Origin: Clostridiales bacterium
GTDB taxonomy: Bacteria; Bacillota; Clostridia; Lachnospirales; Lachnospiraceae
DNA length: 28,677 bases
Assembly (NCBI GenBank): GCA_019420425.1
Contig: JAHZHG010000005.1
Coordinates: forward strand, 1-28,677
Direction: 5' to 3'
Shown: positions 15,239 through 22,621 of the stretch, piece by piece
Layout: every line of letters begins with the position of its first letter
Numbering within the stretch: position 1 is the stretch's first letter
The notes under the pieces: generated by a model
The model's input: the letters and a program-made list of their open reading frames with translations, nothing else
The model's database searches: none
What the model was told of the DNA's origin: nothing
Position numbers and translations under genes: made by a program

Positions 15239-16195
15239 ATGGCAAGTTTTGAACCGATTGTAGCGTGTAAATACGGAAAGCTGGCCGAAAAGGTGAATCT
15301 GGAGCCGGATTTCTTTACGGGCTTTGAGCCGGAAAGGCGGAAGGAGATTGTGACGAAGGAGGAGGAGTTTTATCATTCGATCACCGCCCCGTACAGCGTG
15401 GACGACCAGCTGGTAAAGGAATACATATCGATCGCCGTCCGTGACGGAGAGGCTATTCCGGTTAAGGTTTATCAGAGAAAAGAGAGTCAGGACAAAGCGC
15501 CGGCACTGGTATTTATGCATGGCGGCGGATTTATGACCTGCAGCGTGGAAACCCACGATTTTGTCCCGTCTTATCTGGCGGCAAAGAGCGGAGTAAAGGT
15601 GTACAGCGTGGAGTACCGGCTGGCTCCGGAGGCGAAATTCCCGGTTGGACTGGAGGACTGCTACGATGTGGTAAAATGGCTGCATGACCATGCGGCGGAC
15701 CAGGGGATTGATCCGGAGAAGCTGATGGTCGGCGGAGACAGCAGCGGCGGAAACTTTGCGGCGGCGCTTACGTTGATGGCCAGGGAGAAAAAGGAGTTTT
15801 CGCTGGCCCGGCAGGTGCTGATTTATCCGGCGCTGGATTTTTCCGGAACGATACCAAAGAAATCCGCAGAGGTTTACGCCATGGTGGGCTCTACGGACGA
15901 CGGGCCGTCGCCGATGCTGACCGCGTATTTAACGGATGTGGAAAAAGAGGTGAAGGATCCGTATGTTTCCCCGCTGCTGGCACAGCGTGTGGAGGGGCTG
16001 CCCGAGGCGCTGTTTATTGAGGCGGAATGCGACGCGCTGCTAGACGACGGTTTGATATACGCAAAGCGTCTGCAGGACGCCGGAGTACCCGTGGAGTGCC
16101 ATGTCTATGAAGGCATGCCCCACGCATTTATCCTGCGGACGTACGAGGAGACCTTTGAGGCACTGGATGTGATCTGCAGGTTTATCCGCTGTTGA
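15239..16195 (+). CDS. Alpha/beta-hydrolase esterase of the hormone-sensitive lipase family
   Basis: This 318-residue cytoplasmic hydrolase has the HSL-family marks: oxyanion-hole motif HGGG (94-97), nucleophile Ser168 in GDSSGG, acid Asp265 in ECDALLDDG, and base His295 in GMPHAF. It should cleave short-chain acyl or aryl esters; no signal peptide is present, so substrates must enter the cell. ATG 15239, 13 bases after the repressor stop with AAAGGGTGGG before it, is preferred over 15206, which would overlap the repressor. Its position between repressor and ribose transport genes is unusual and suggests it removes an ester group from the imported sugar or riboside; that is inference. A carboxylesterase of other use, carried along, is the alternative. 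Confidence 0.88.
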   Translation: MASFEPIVACKYGKLAEKVNLEPDFFTGFEPERRKEIVTKEEEFYHSITAPYSVDDQLVKEYISIAVRDGEAIPVKVYQRKESQDKAPALVFMHGGGFMTCSVETHDFVPSYLAAKSGVKVYSVEYRLAPEAKFPVGLEDCYDVVKWLHDHAADQGIDPEKLMVGGDSSGGNFAAALTLMAREKKEFSLARQVLIYPALDFSGTIPKKSAEVYAMVGSTDDGPSPMLTAYLTDVEKEVKDPYVSPLLAQRVEGLPEALFIEAECDALLDDGLIYAKRLQDAGVPVECHVYEGMPHAFILRTYEETFEALDVICRFIRC

Positions 16196-16261
16196 TTTTG
16201 ACGGCCCGCGCGCTGTTAAAATAGAAAACTATTGATGTATATTCATTTGGGAGGGAAGAAC

Positions 16262-17215
16262 ATGAAAAAACTTACCGCAATGCTGCTGACGGCAGCGACA
16301 ACACTCAGTACCGTTGCAGGAGGAATGACCTGTCTGGCAGAGGAGAAGGCTGCAGATGGGCTGAAAATTGGTCTGGCGATGCACAACCAGTCAGAGACCT
16401 GGGCCGTACAGTTTGCAGAGACATTTACCGAGTCTGCAGAAAAGGCGGGCTGTGAGGTAGTGGTTACGGATGCCAACTCCACAGCTTCCAACCAGGTTTC
16501 CCAGATTGAAGACCTGGTGGTGCAGGATATTGATGTGCTGGTGGTACTTCCGGCCGATGCAACAGCGCTGGGCCAGGCGCTGCAGACCGCAGTGGATGCC
16601 GGCGTAAAGGTCGTGGATGTAGACTCGAAGGTTGCAGAAGAGGATCAGGACCTGGTAGACGTATTTGTAACGGCTGACTGCTATCAGGCAGGATATACCG
16701 TAGGCGAGTACCTGGCAGAAGTCCTGGACGAGGATGCCGTGATCGGCGGGTTGAACTATTCGATCCTTTCCGTTATTGCAGACCGGTTTACCGGCGTAGC
16801 GGATGCCCTGAAGGATAAGGGACGGGACGACGTAACGATCGTAGAAAAGGATTGTACCGATCTGAGCGCGATTGCCTCCTATACCGAGGATCTGCTGATT
16901 GCCAATCCGGAAATCTGCGGCTTTGTATGCCTGAATGATAACACGGCCCTTTCCTGCTACAGTGCGTGCACGCAGCTGGGCTATGACGACCAGATTATCA
17001 TCGGCTTTGACGGATCACCGGCAGGCAAGCAGTCCATCGCTGACGGAGAGCTGACCGCAACTATGGTATATTCCCCCATCGATCTGGCAAACAATGCCCT
17101 CGAGGTAGCACAGGCTGTGTGCACGGGCGGAGAGTTCGAGAAGGAGAGCCAGGTTGACATGTGGATGATCAGCAGGGACAACATTGAAGAATTTGATTTA
17201 GAGAGCTGGTCATAA
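16262..17215 (+). CDS. rbsB: Ribose-type sugar ABC transporter substrate-binding protein
   Basis: This 317-residue exported protein belongs to the Peripla_BP_4 class that binds ribose and related sugars. The signal peptide covers about 1-26 (MKKLTAMLLTAA..., cleavage near CLA-EE). The mature part has two lobes with LKIGLAMHNQSETWAVQ, the VVTDAN strand, IDVLVVLPADATAL, and GFDGSPAGKQSI near the hinge. Cys24 lies in GMTC, which is not a canonical lipobox. ATG 16262 follows GGGAGGG at a good spacing; an in-frame ATG at 16232 would add residues before the signal. It follows the esterase gene by 66 bases. The terminator just after its stop would make its transcript more abundant than the downstream ATPase and permease genes. 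Confidence 0.88.
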   Translation: MKKLTAMLLTAATTLSTVAGGMTCLAEEKAADGLKIGLAMHNQSETWAVQFAETFTESAEKAGCEVVVTDANSTASNQVSQIEDLVVQDIDVLVVLPADATALGQALQTAVDAGVKVVDVDSKVAEEDQDLVDVFVTADCYQAGYTVGEYLAEVLDEDAVIGGLNYSILSVIADRFTGVADALKDKGRDDVTIVEKDCTDLSAIASYTEDLLIANPEICGFVCLNDNTALSCYSACTQLGYDDQIIIGFDGSPAGKQSIADGELTATMVYSPIDLANNALEVAQAVCTGGEFEKESQVDMWMISRDNIEEFDLESWS

Positions 17216-17224
17216 GGAACAGGA

Positions 17225-17256
17225 ATGCGGAGCCGGTTCAGGCTCCGCATTTTTTT
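17225..17256 (+). terminator. Intrinsic terminator between binding-protein and ATPase genes
   Basis: ATGCGGAGCC (17225-17234) pairs perfectly with GGCTCCGCAT (17241-17250) around a six-base loop, followed by seven Ts (17250-17256). No clear promoter was seen between it and the ATPase start at 17310, so downstream genes depend on read-through. Confidence 0.9.
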
Positions 17257-17309
17257 CCATCAGAGATCAGCAGAGGCAACTTTGGATTTTGCAGACGGGG
17301 AGAAAGATT

Positions 17310-18791
17310 ATGGAACAATACCTTTTGGAAATGAACAACATCCATAAACGTTTTCCGGGCGTGTACGTGCTGAAGGGGGTAAACCTGAATCTGAAAAAAG
17401 GGGAGGTCCTTGCACTGGTGGGGGAAAACGGCGCGGGAAAATCCACGGTAATCAACATCCTTGGAGGGATTCATCCAAAGGATGAGGGGGAAATTCTCAT
17501 CGAGGGCAGGCCGGCCAAAATCAGCGGCGTGCTCTCGGCCAGGGATTACGGAATCAACATTATCCATCAGGAGCTGGTGCTGGTACCCCACCTTACTGTG
17601 GCGGAGAACATTTTTATCAACAGGGAGCCGAAACGGCACGGGCTGATCGATACAAAAAAGATGTACCGGCAGGCGCAGCAGTTCATCGATGACCTGGGCC
17701 TGGAGCTGAACGCCCGGAGGAAGGTGGCCACGCTGACGATTGCCCAGCAGCAAATGGTAGAGATTGTCAAAGCGATTTCCTTCAACGCGAAAATCATCGT
17801 CATGGACGAGCCGACCTCCTCTCTTTCCGACCGGGAAATCGACGCGCTGTTTGCCAGTATCCGTATGCTGAAGGAAAAGGGAATCGGGATTATCTATATT
17901 TCCCACCGCCTGTCCGAGCTGGAGCAGATCGCAGACCGGGTAACCATTTTTCGGGACGGAGAGTCGGTGTACACCGGAGAGGTCAGCAAGGTCAGCAATG
18001 ACGAAATTGTCCGCATGATGGTGGGCAGGGAGGTAGTCAATTACTATACCAGAACCTACAACCGGCTGGAGAAAACCGTGCTGAAGGTGGAGCGGCTGTC
18101 CTCCGAAAAGGTGGAGGATATTTCCTTCGAGGTAAAGGCAGGGGAAATCCTTGGCTTTGCCGGACTGGTAGGCGCGGGGAGAACAGAGGTTATGAAGGCG
18201 CTCCTTGGCTTTGACCGGAAAACCTCGGGTGAAGTCTGGATAAACGGAGAAAAGCGGGAGATTAAAAAGCCGTCGGACGCATTCGCGTGCAGCATCGGGT
18301 TTATTCCGGAAAGCCGGAGGGAGGAGAGCCTGTTCGGGCTTCAGTCTGTGCGGTTTAACCTGACTCTGGAGGTGCTCAGAGAGTTTATGCGGGGCATACG
18401 CGTGGACGGGGAAAAGGAGCGTCAGATTACGGAGGAGTACATCCGCCGGCTTTCGGTAAAGACGCCGGCACAGACTGCTTACATTCAGAACCTGTCCGGA
18501 GGAAACCAGCAGAAGGTGGTGATTTCCCGGTGGCTGGCGGCAAAGCCTGTGCTGCTGATCATGGACGAGCCGACAAGGGGAATCGATGTGGGAGCAAAGG
18601 CAGAGATTTATGAGCTGATGAACAAGCTGGCAGCAGAGGGAATGGCAATCATTATGATTTCGTCCGAGCTGCCGGAGGTCATCAACATGAGCGACCGGGT
18701 GATTGTGATGCGGGAGGGCAGGATTTCCGGAGTTCTGCAAAAGCAGGAACTGTCCCAGGAAGAAATTATGAGATACGCGGTGAACGTTTAG
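17310..18791 (+). CDS. rbsA: Ribose-type ABC transporter two-domain ATPase
   Basis: This 493-residue protein contains two fused ATPase domains, as in RbsA/MglA. The first half has Walker A GENGAGKST (38-46) and Walker B IIVMDEPTSSL, with the family's altered signature TIAQQQMVEI instead of LSGGQ. The second half has the degenerate Walker A GLVGAGRTEV, but a standard LSGGNQQK signature, MDEPTRGIDVG and SSELPEV. It powers uptake with the permease. ATG 17310 preceded by GGGGAGAAAG is preferred over TTG 17289. The gene lies 54 bases after a terminator and 10 bases before the permease. Confidence 0.9.
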   Translation: MEQYLLEMNNIHKRFPGVYVLKGVNLNLKKGEVLALVGENGAGKSTVINILGGIHPKDEGEILIEGRPAKISGVLSARDYGINIIHQELVLVPHLTVAENIFINREPKRHGLIDTKKMYRQAQQFIDDLGLELNARRKVATLTIAQQQMVEIVKAISFNAKIIVMDEPTSSLSDREIDALFASIRMLKEKGIGIIYISHRLSELEQIADRVTIFRDGESVYTGEVSKVSNDEIVRMMVGREVVNYYTRTYNRLEKTVLKVERLSSEKVEDISFEVKAGEILGFAGLVGAGRTEVMKALLGFDRKTSGEVWINGEKREIKKPSDAFACSIGFIPESRREESLFGLQSVRFNLTLEVLREFMRGIRVDGEKERQITEEYIRRLSVKTPAQTAYIQNLSGGNQQKVVISRWLAAKPVLLIMDEPTRGIDVGAKAEIYELMNKLAAEGMAIIMISSELPEVINMSDRVIVMREGRISGVLQKQELSQEEIMRYAVNV

Positions 18792-18801
18792 GGGTGAAGG
18801 T

Positions 18802-19815
18802 ATGGAGAAAACAGGGAATAACGCATCAAGGGAAAAAAATAAAGTAATTGGCCAATGGCTGTACAACTATGCAGGGCAGCTGGTTTTTCTTCTGCTTTTG
18901 ATTGTGATACTGGGTATTACGACAAAGTCTTTTTTAAAGCCGATCAACCTGCTCAATGTCAGCCGGCAGATTTCTACGAATATGATTATCGCCTGCGCGA
19001 TGACCATGGTATTGATATCCGGAGGAATTGACTTATCTACCGGGTCAGGGATGGCAATGGCGGGTATGGTGGCCTCCTACCTGTCCCTGGCGGGGGTGCC
19101 GTTCGGGATTTCCTTACTGGCGGCGATTGCCGTGGGAGCTGCGTCCGGCCTGGTCAATGGACTGATTCTGGCGAATACAAATCTGCCTCCCTTTATTGTT
19201 ACGTATTCCATGCAGAGCGTACTGCGTGGAATGGTTTATGTAATTACAGCGGCAGCTACGTCCAGAATAACGGATGATGCATTTTTAAAATTTGGCGGCG
19301 GCTCCATCGGAAGGCTGCCGTTTCCGGTGATCTATATGATTATTGTCATCATCCTGACTGTGCTTTTGCTTAGCCGGACGCGGATGGGCAGACATATTTA
19401 TGCCATCGGCGGAAACCTGAAGGCGGCCCAGTTTGCCGGAATTAATATTAAGCGGATTAAAATTGTGATTTATACCGTTTGCGGAGCGTGTGCGGCCCTT
19501 TCCGGCCTGATCGCAACCAGCCGTAACTCCTCCATGCAGCCGGCCCTGGGGACAGGAACGGAGATGGACGCGATTGCAGCGGTTGTACTCGGCGGCACCT
19601 CCATGGCGGGAGGACAGGGAGCGATTTTCGGGACGATTATCGGCGCAATGATTATCGGGATTATCAACAACGGGCTGAACCTCCTTGGCATGGACAGCTT
19701 TTACCAGTATATTGCCAAGGGCATCGTGATCCTGTGCGCGGTGTACGTGGATGATGTAAAGAGCAGACAGAAGCTTAGAGGAACAGGAAAAAACAGGAAG
19801 GAAGAAAAAGCATGA
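18802..19815 (+). CDS. rbsC: Ribose-type ABC transporter permease
   Basis: This 337-residue protein has about eight to ten membrane helices. Family marks are SGGIDLSTG near residue 72, the GLVNGLILANTNLPPFIVT segment, GRHIYAIGGNLKAAQFAGI (the ATPase-docking loop), and AVVLGGTSMAGGQG. It forms the membrane channel for the sugar. ATG 18802 follows AGGGGTGAAGG. Its end overlaps the pyranase start by four bases (ATGA). Relatives import ribose, xylose, galactose or autoinducer-2; ribose is the best guess because of the pyranase and kinase. Confidence 0.9.
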   Translation: MEKTGNNASREKNKVIGQWLYNYAGQLVFLLLLIVILGITTKSFLKPINLLNVSRQISTNMIIACAMTMVLISGGIDLSTGSGMAMAGMVASYLSLAGVPFGISLLAAIAVGAASGLVNGLILANTNLPPFIVTYSMQSVLRGMVYVITAAATSRITDDAFLKFGGGSIGRLPFPVIYMIIVIILTVLLLSRTRMGRHIYAIGGNLKAAQFAGINIKRIKIVIYTVCGACAALSGLIATSRNSSMQPALGTGTEMDAIAAVVLGGTSMAGGQGAIFGTIIGAMIIGIINNGLNLLGMDSFYQYIAKGIVILCAVYVDDVKSRQKLRGTGKNRKEEKA

Positions 19816-20210
19816 AGAGGACAAAATTATTAAATTCATCTGTTTCCGCAGTGGTTTCCCAAATGGGCCATACCGATACGCTGACCATCGGAGACTGCGG
19901 CCTTCCCATCCGGGGAGAGGCCCAAAGGATCGATCTGGCGCTGACGCACGGGGTGCCCGGCTTTCTGGAGACATTGGATACGGTGCTGACAGAGCTTTGC
20001 GTGGAGCGGATTATTCTGGCAGAGGAGATACGGAAGGTATCGCCTGAGATGCACAAAGCAATTTTGGAACGGTTTGCAGAAAAGACGGCAGTGGATTACG
20101 TTCCTCATGAGAAGTTTAAACGGTTGACGGAGGATTCGCGGGCGGTTATCCGTACGGGAGAGTGCACGTCTTATGCAAATGTGATTCTGGTTTCCGGAGT
20201 CAGCTTTTGA
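19812..20210 (+). CDS. rbsD: D-ribose pyranase
   Basis: This 132-residue protein matches RbsD, which interconverts the pyranose and furanose forms of ribose so the kinase can use it. His20 in MGHTDTLTIGDCGLPI is the catalytic histidine expected near the N-terminus, and the C-terminal RTGECTSYANVILVSGVSF segment is diagnostic. The length is typical (about 130-139). The start overlaps the permease stop by four bases, and the ribokinase follows 16 bases later. It is the most specific evidence that the operon handles ribose or a close relative. Confidence 0.92.
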   Translation: MKRTKLLNSSVSAVVSQMGHTDTLTIGDCGLPIRGEAQRIDLALTHGVPGFLETLDTVLTELCVERIILAEEIRKVSPEMHKAILERFAEKTAVDYVPHEKFKRLTEDSRAVIRTGECTSYANVILVSGVSF

Positions 20211-20226
20211 GGAAAGGAGGTTTTCC

Positions 20227-21123
20227 ATGAAAGTGATTAACTTCGGTTCCCTGAATATTGACTATGTTTATCAGGTAGACCATTTTCTGCAGCCGGGAGA
20301 AACCTGTGCGTCGCTGGATTTTCAGATCTGCAGCGGCGGAAAGGGCCTGAATCAGTCGGTTGCACTGGCAAAGGCGGGGCAGCGGACGTATCACGCCGGT
20401 TTTGTGGGCGGTGACGGAGAGTTTCTGGTGAAGCTTTTAGAGGAGAAAGGCGTGTCCACGGAGTATATCCGGGTTAGGGAAGAGCGGACGGGCCATGCGA
20501 TTATCCAGGTGGACAGAACCGGGCAGAACTGCATATTGCTTTACCCGGGCACAAACCGCAGGTTTTCGGAGGAGTATATCGACGAGGTACTTGAAGGAGC
20601 GGAGCCGCAGGATGTGGTTCTGGTGCAGAATGAGACAAACCTGGTGGGCGAGATCATCGAGCAGGCCTGGAATAAGGGACTGCGGGTGGCGATGAATGCG
20701 GCCCCCATGGGCAAAGAGGTGTTTTCCTACCCGCTGGAAAAGCTGTCCTGGCTGCTGGTCAACGAGATCGAGGGCGGGATGCTGAGCGGTGCGGAGGATT
20801 ATGACGAGATCGCCCGGATACTGCGGGAGAGACTGCCCGGGACAGAGATTGTGCTGACGCTGGGCAGCAGCGGAGCCATTGTATCCGGGCCGGAAGGCGT
20901 GTGCCGATGCGGCGCCTGCCGTGTAGAGCCTGTGGACACCACTGCGGCCGGGGATACGTTCACCGGATTTTATCTGGATGGAAGAATCCGCGGAGAGGAT
21001 ATGGAGACAGCCATGAAACGGGCCACCGTGGCCAGCGCAATGGCCGTGCTGAGGCCTGGCGCGGCAGCCTCCATACCGTGGGCGGAGGGAGTGCGGGAGT
21101 CTGCGATCAGGCTCCCTGACTGA
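20227..21123 (+). CDS. rbsK: Ribokinase-like PfkB family sugar kinase
   Basis: This 298-residue kinase phosphorylates the imported sugar, presumably ribose to ribose 5-phosphate. PfkB signatures are the GGKGLNQSVALAKAG segment (about 38-52) and DTTAAGDTFTG near the end, with Asp243 as catalytic base. AAAGGAGG precedes ATG 20227. Position right after the pyranase completes a classic import, mutarotation and phosphorylation set. The NEIEG stretch replaces the more common NExE motif without loss of its key residues. A deoxyribokinase or other pentose specificity cannot be excluded. Confidence 0.9.
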   Translation: MKVINFGSLNIDYVYQVDHFLQPGETCASLDFQICSGGKGLNQSVALAKAGQRTYHAGFVGGDGEFLVKLLEEKGVSTEYIRVREERTGHAIIQVDRTGQNCILLYPGTNRRFSEEYIDEVLEGAEPQDVVLVQNETNLVGEIIEQAWNKGLRVAMNAAPMGKEVFSYPLEKLSWLLVNEIEGGMLSGAEDYDEIARILRERLPGTEIVLTLGSSGAIVSGPEGVCRCGACRVEPVDTTAAGDTFTGFYLDGRIRGEDMETAMKRATVASAMAVLRPGAAASIPWAEGVRESAIRLPD

Positions 21124-21142
21124 AATAAAAAGGATTATCGGT

Positions 21143-21178
21143 GCCCTCCGGGTCAGTAGATTATACGACCCGGAGGGC
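21143..21178 (+). terminator. Terminator of the ribose operon
   Basis: GCCCTCCGGGTC (21143-21154) pairs perfectly over 12 bp with GACCCGGAGGGC (21167-21178); the loop is 12 bases. The following T-run is short (TTAATGTTT). Confidence 0.75.
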
Positions 21179-21321
21179 TTAATGTTTGTCCGGATGCAGC
21201 GAATAGTGAGAGTGACTAGTATTGCGAGACGATAACTTAGTGGAGGGCTAGCTGGTTCTTAAGAGAATTAGAAAATGGAATGGTGTCCTTTTCAGTCATC
21301 CCAGAATTTGCAATAAACCTG

Positions 21322-21350
21322 TTGAGCTTTTTCCGAAAAAACGGTAGAAT
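21322..21350 (+). promoter_or_regulatory. Sigma-A promoter of the methyltransferase operon
   Basis: TTGAGC (21322-21327) and TAGAAT (21345-21350) are 17 bp apart, about 45 bp before the methyltransferase ATG. The stretch 21180-21320 before it shows no ORF or clear structure. Confidence 0.65.
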
Positions 21351-21394
21351 ATAGGATAGTCAGAAACGTGATATTTTGGAAAAAGGATTAGATT

Positions 21395-22618
21395 ATGGAA
21401 GAATTATACGAGCTGCTGGCCGACGCCCTCGGGGAGAGCCTGCTGCATATGGTGATCAGCGGACAGCGCAGTGCGGCCGCGTCAATAAAGAAAATAAAAC
21501 TCCGTCCCCTGAAGCTGAAGGAAAATGTGATGTTTCAGGCCGCTTCCTGGGATGGAAAGAAGGAATTTCACAAAAACTATGGAAAGGCCGAGGCCATCGC
21601 CCAGATTTCTCTGTGGCTGGAGCGGGAGTTCAAGCAGCTCCAGGTGGACACGACGGACTACACGGCCAGCGTCCTGGTGAGCAAAAAAGGAAAGGTGACG
21701 GTGAAGAAAAAGCTGCGGCAGGTAAAAATGGAAACCCGTGATCTCACCCACAACCGGAAGAAAACGTATCTTCTGGAGGAGGGCGTGCCTGTCCCCTTCC
21801 TGATCGACCTGGGCGTAATGAATGAAGAGGGGAAGGTGCTGAAGGCGAAGTACGACAAGTTCCGCCAGATCAACCGTTTCCTGGAGTTCGTGGCGGATGT
21901 GGTGCCGGAGCTGCCAAGGGGGCGTCAGCTGACCATGATTGACTTTGGCTGCGGCAAATCCTATTTAACCTTTGCCATGTATTATTATCTGAACGTCCTG
22001 CAGGGGCTGGATGTGCGGATGATTGGCCTGGATCTGAAGGAGGACGTGATTGAGCACTGCGCCGGACTTGCGGGAAAATATGGCTACGATAAGCTTACCT
22101 TTCTAAAAGGAGATATCGCATCCTACGACGGGGTCAGCCAGGTAGATCTGGTGGTATCGCTTCACGCCTGCGATACGGCTACGGATTACGCCCTGGCCAA
22201 GGCGGTAAAATGGGGAGCCAAGGCAATCCTGTCCGTGCCCTGCTGCCAGCATGAGCTAAACGGGCAGATAAAGAATGACCTACTGTCCCCGGTTTTACAG
22301 TATGGGCTGATCAAGGAGCGCATGGCTGCTCTGATCACGGACGGACTGAGGGCCGCCTGCCTGGAGGAGCAGGGCTATCAGGTACAGGTGATGGAATTTA
22401 TCGACATGGAGCACACGCCGAAAAATATCCTGATACGCGGAATATATACCGGGCGCCGCCCCGGGGAGAAGGCGGCAGCCAGGAGAAGGGAACTGGTTCA
22501 GGCACTTTCGGCAGAGCCTACGCTGATGCGTCTGCTGTCGGATACAGAGGGAGAGGCCGCGTCGGGCGATACACCGCAGGAGTGCTGCAGGACGAGCTGC
22601 AGTAATGGGGAGGAATAG
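21395..22618 (+). CDS. Class I SAM-dependent methyltransferase (Methyltransf_32-like)
   Basis: This 407-residue protein has an N-terminal domain (about 1-180) with TRDLTHNRKKTYLLEEG, then a Rossmann methyltransferase domain (about 185-340). SAM motif I is IDFGCGKSYLTF, the acidic loop after strand 2 is GLDLKEDV, and the distal motifs are VVSLHACDTATDYAL and SVPCCQHEL. The HACDTATD plus PCCQHE pair recalls the Methyltransf_32/GSTCD group and, distantly, Trm13-type tRNA enzymes (HLCG and CCHH), so RNA is a possible substrate; unproven. The C-terminal 60 residues are charged and low in complexity. AAAGGA precedes ATG 21395. The next gene starts four bases after the stop. Confidence 0.82.
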   Translation: MEELYELLADALGESLLHMVISGQRSAAASIKKIKLRPLKLKENVMFQAASWDGKKEFHKNYGKAEAIAQISLWLEREFKQLQVDTTDYTASVLVSKKGKVTVKKKLRQVKMETRDLTHNRKKTYLLEEGVPVPFLIDLGVMNEEGKVLKAKYDKFRQINRFLEFVADVVPELPRGRQLTMIDFGCGKSYLTFAMYYYLNVLQGLDVRMIGLDLKEDVIEHCAGLAGKYGYDKLTFLKGDIASYDGVSQVDLVVSLHACDTATDYALAKAVKWGAKAILSVPCCQHELNGQIKNDLLSPVLQYGLIKERMAALITDGLRAACLEEQGYQVQVMEFIDMEHTPKNILIRGIYTGRRPGEKAAARRRELVQALSAEPTLMRLLSDTEGEAASGDTPQECCRTSCSNGEE

Positions 22619-22621
22619 CGA

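Noticed and set aside
17238..18866. 542-codon minus-strand ORF opposite the RbsA-like gene
   Set aside because: It mirrors a clear ABC ATPase gene on the + strand; its translation is Leu/His/Pro-rich with no recognisable domain. Treated as a shadow.
21180..21300. Shared intergenic repeat with the window end (both contain GGCTAG/CTAGCC stretches)
   Set aside because: The similarity is only a few short matches and is not convincing without alignment.
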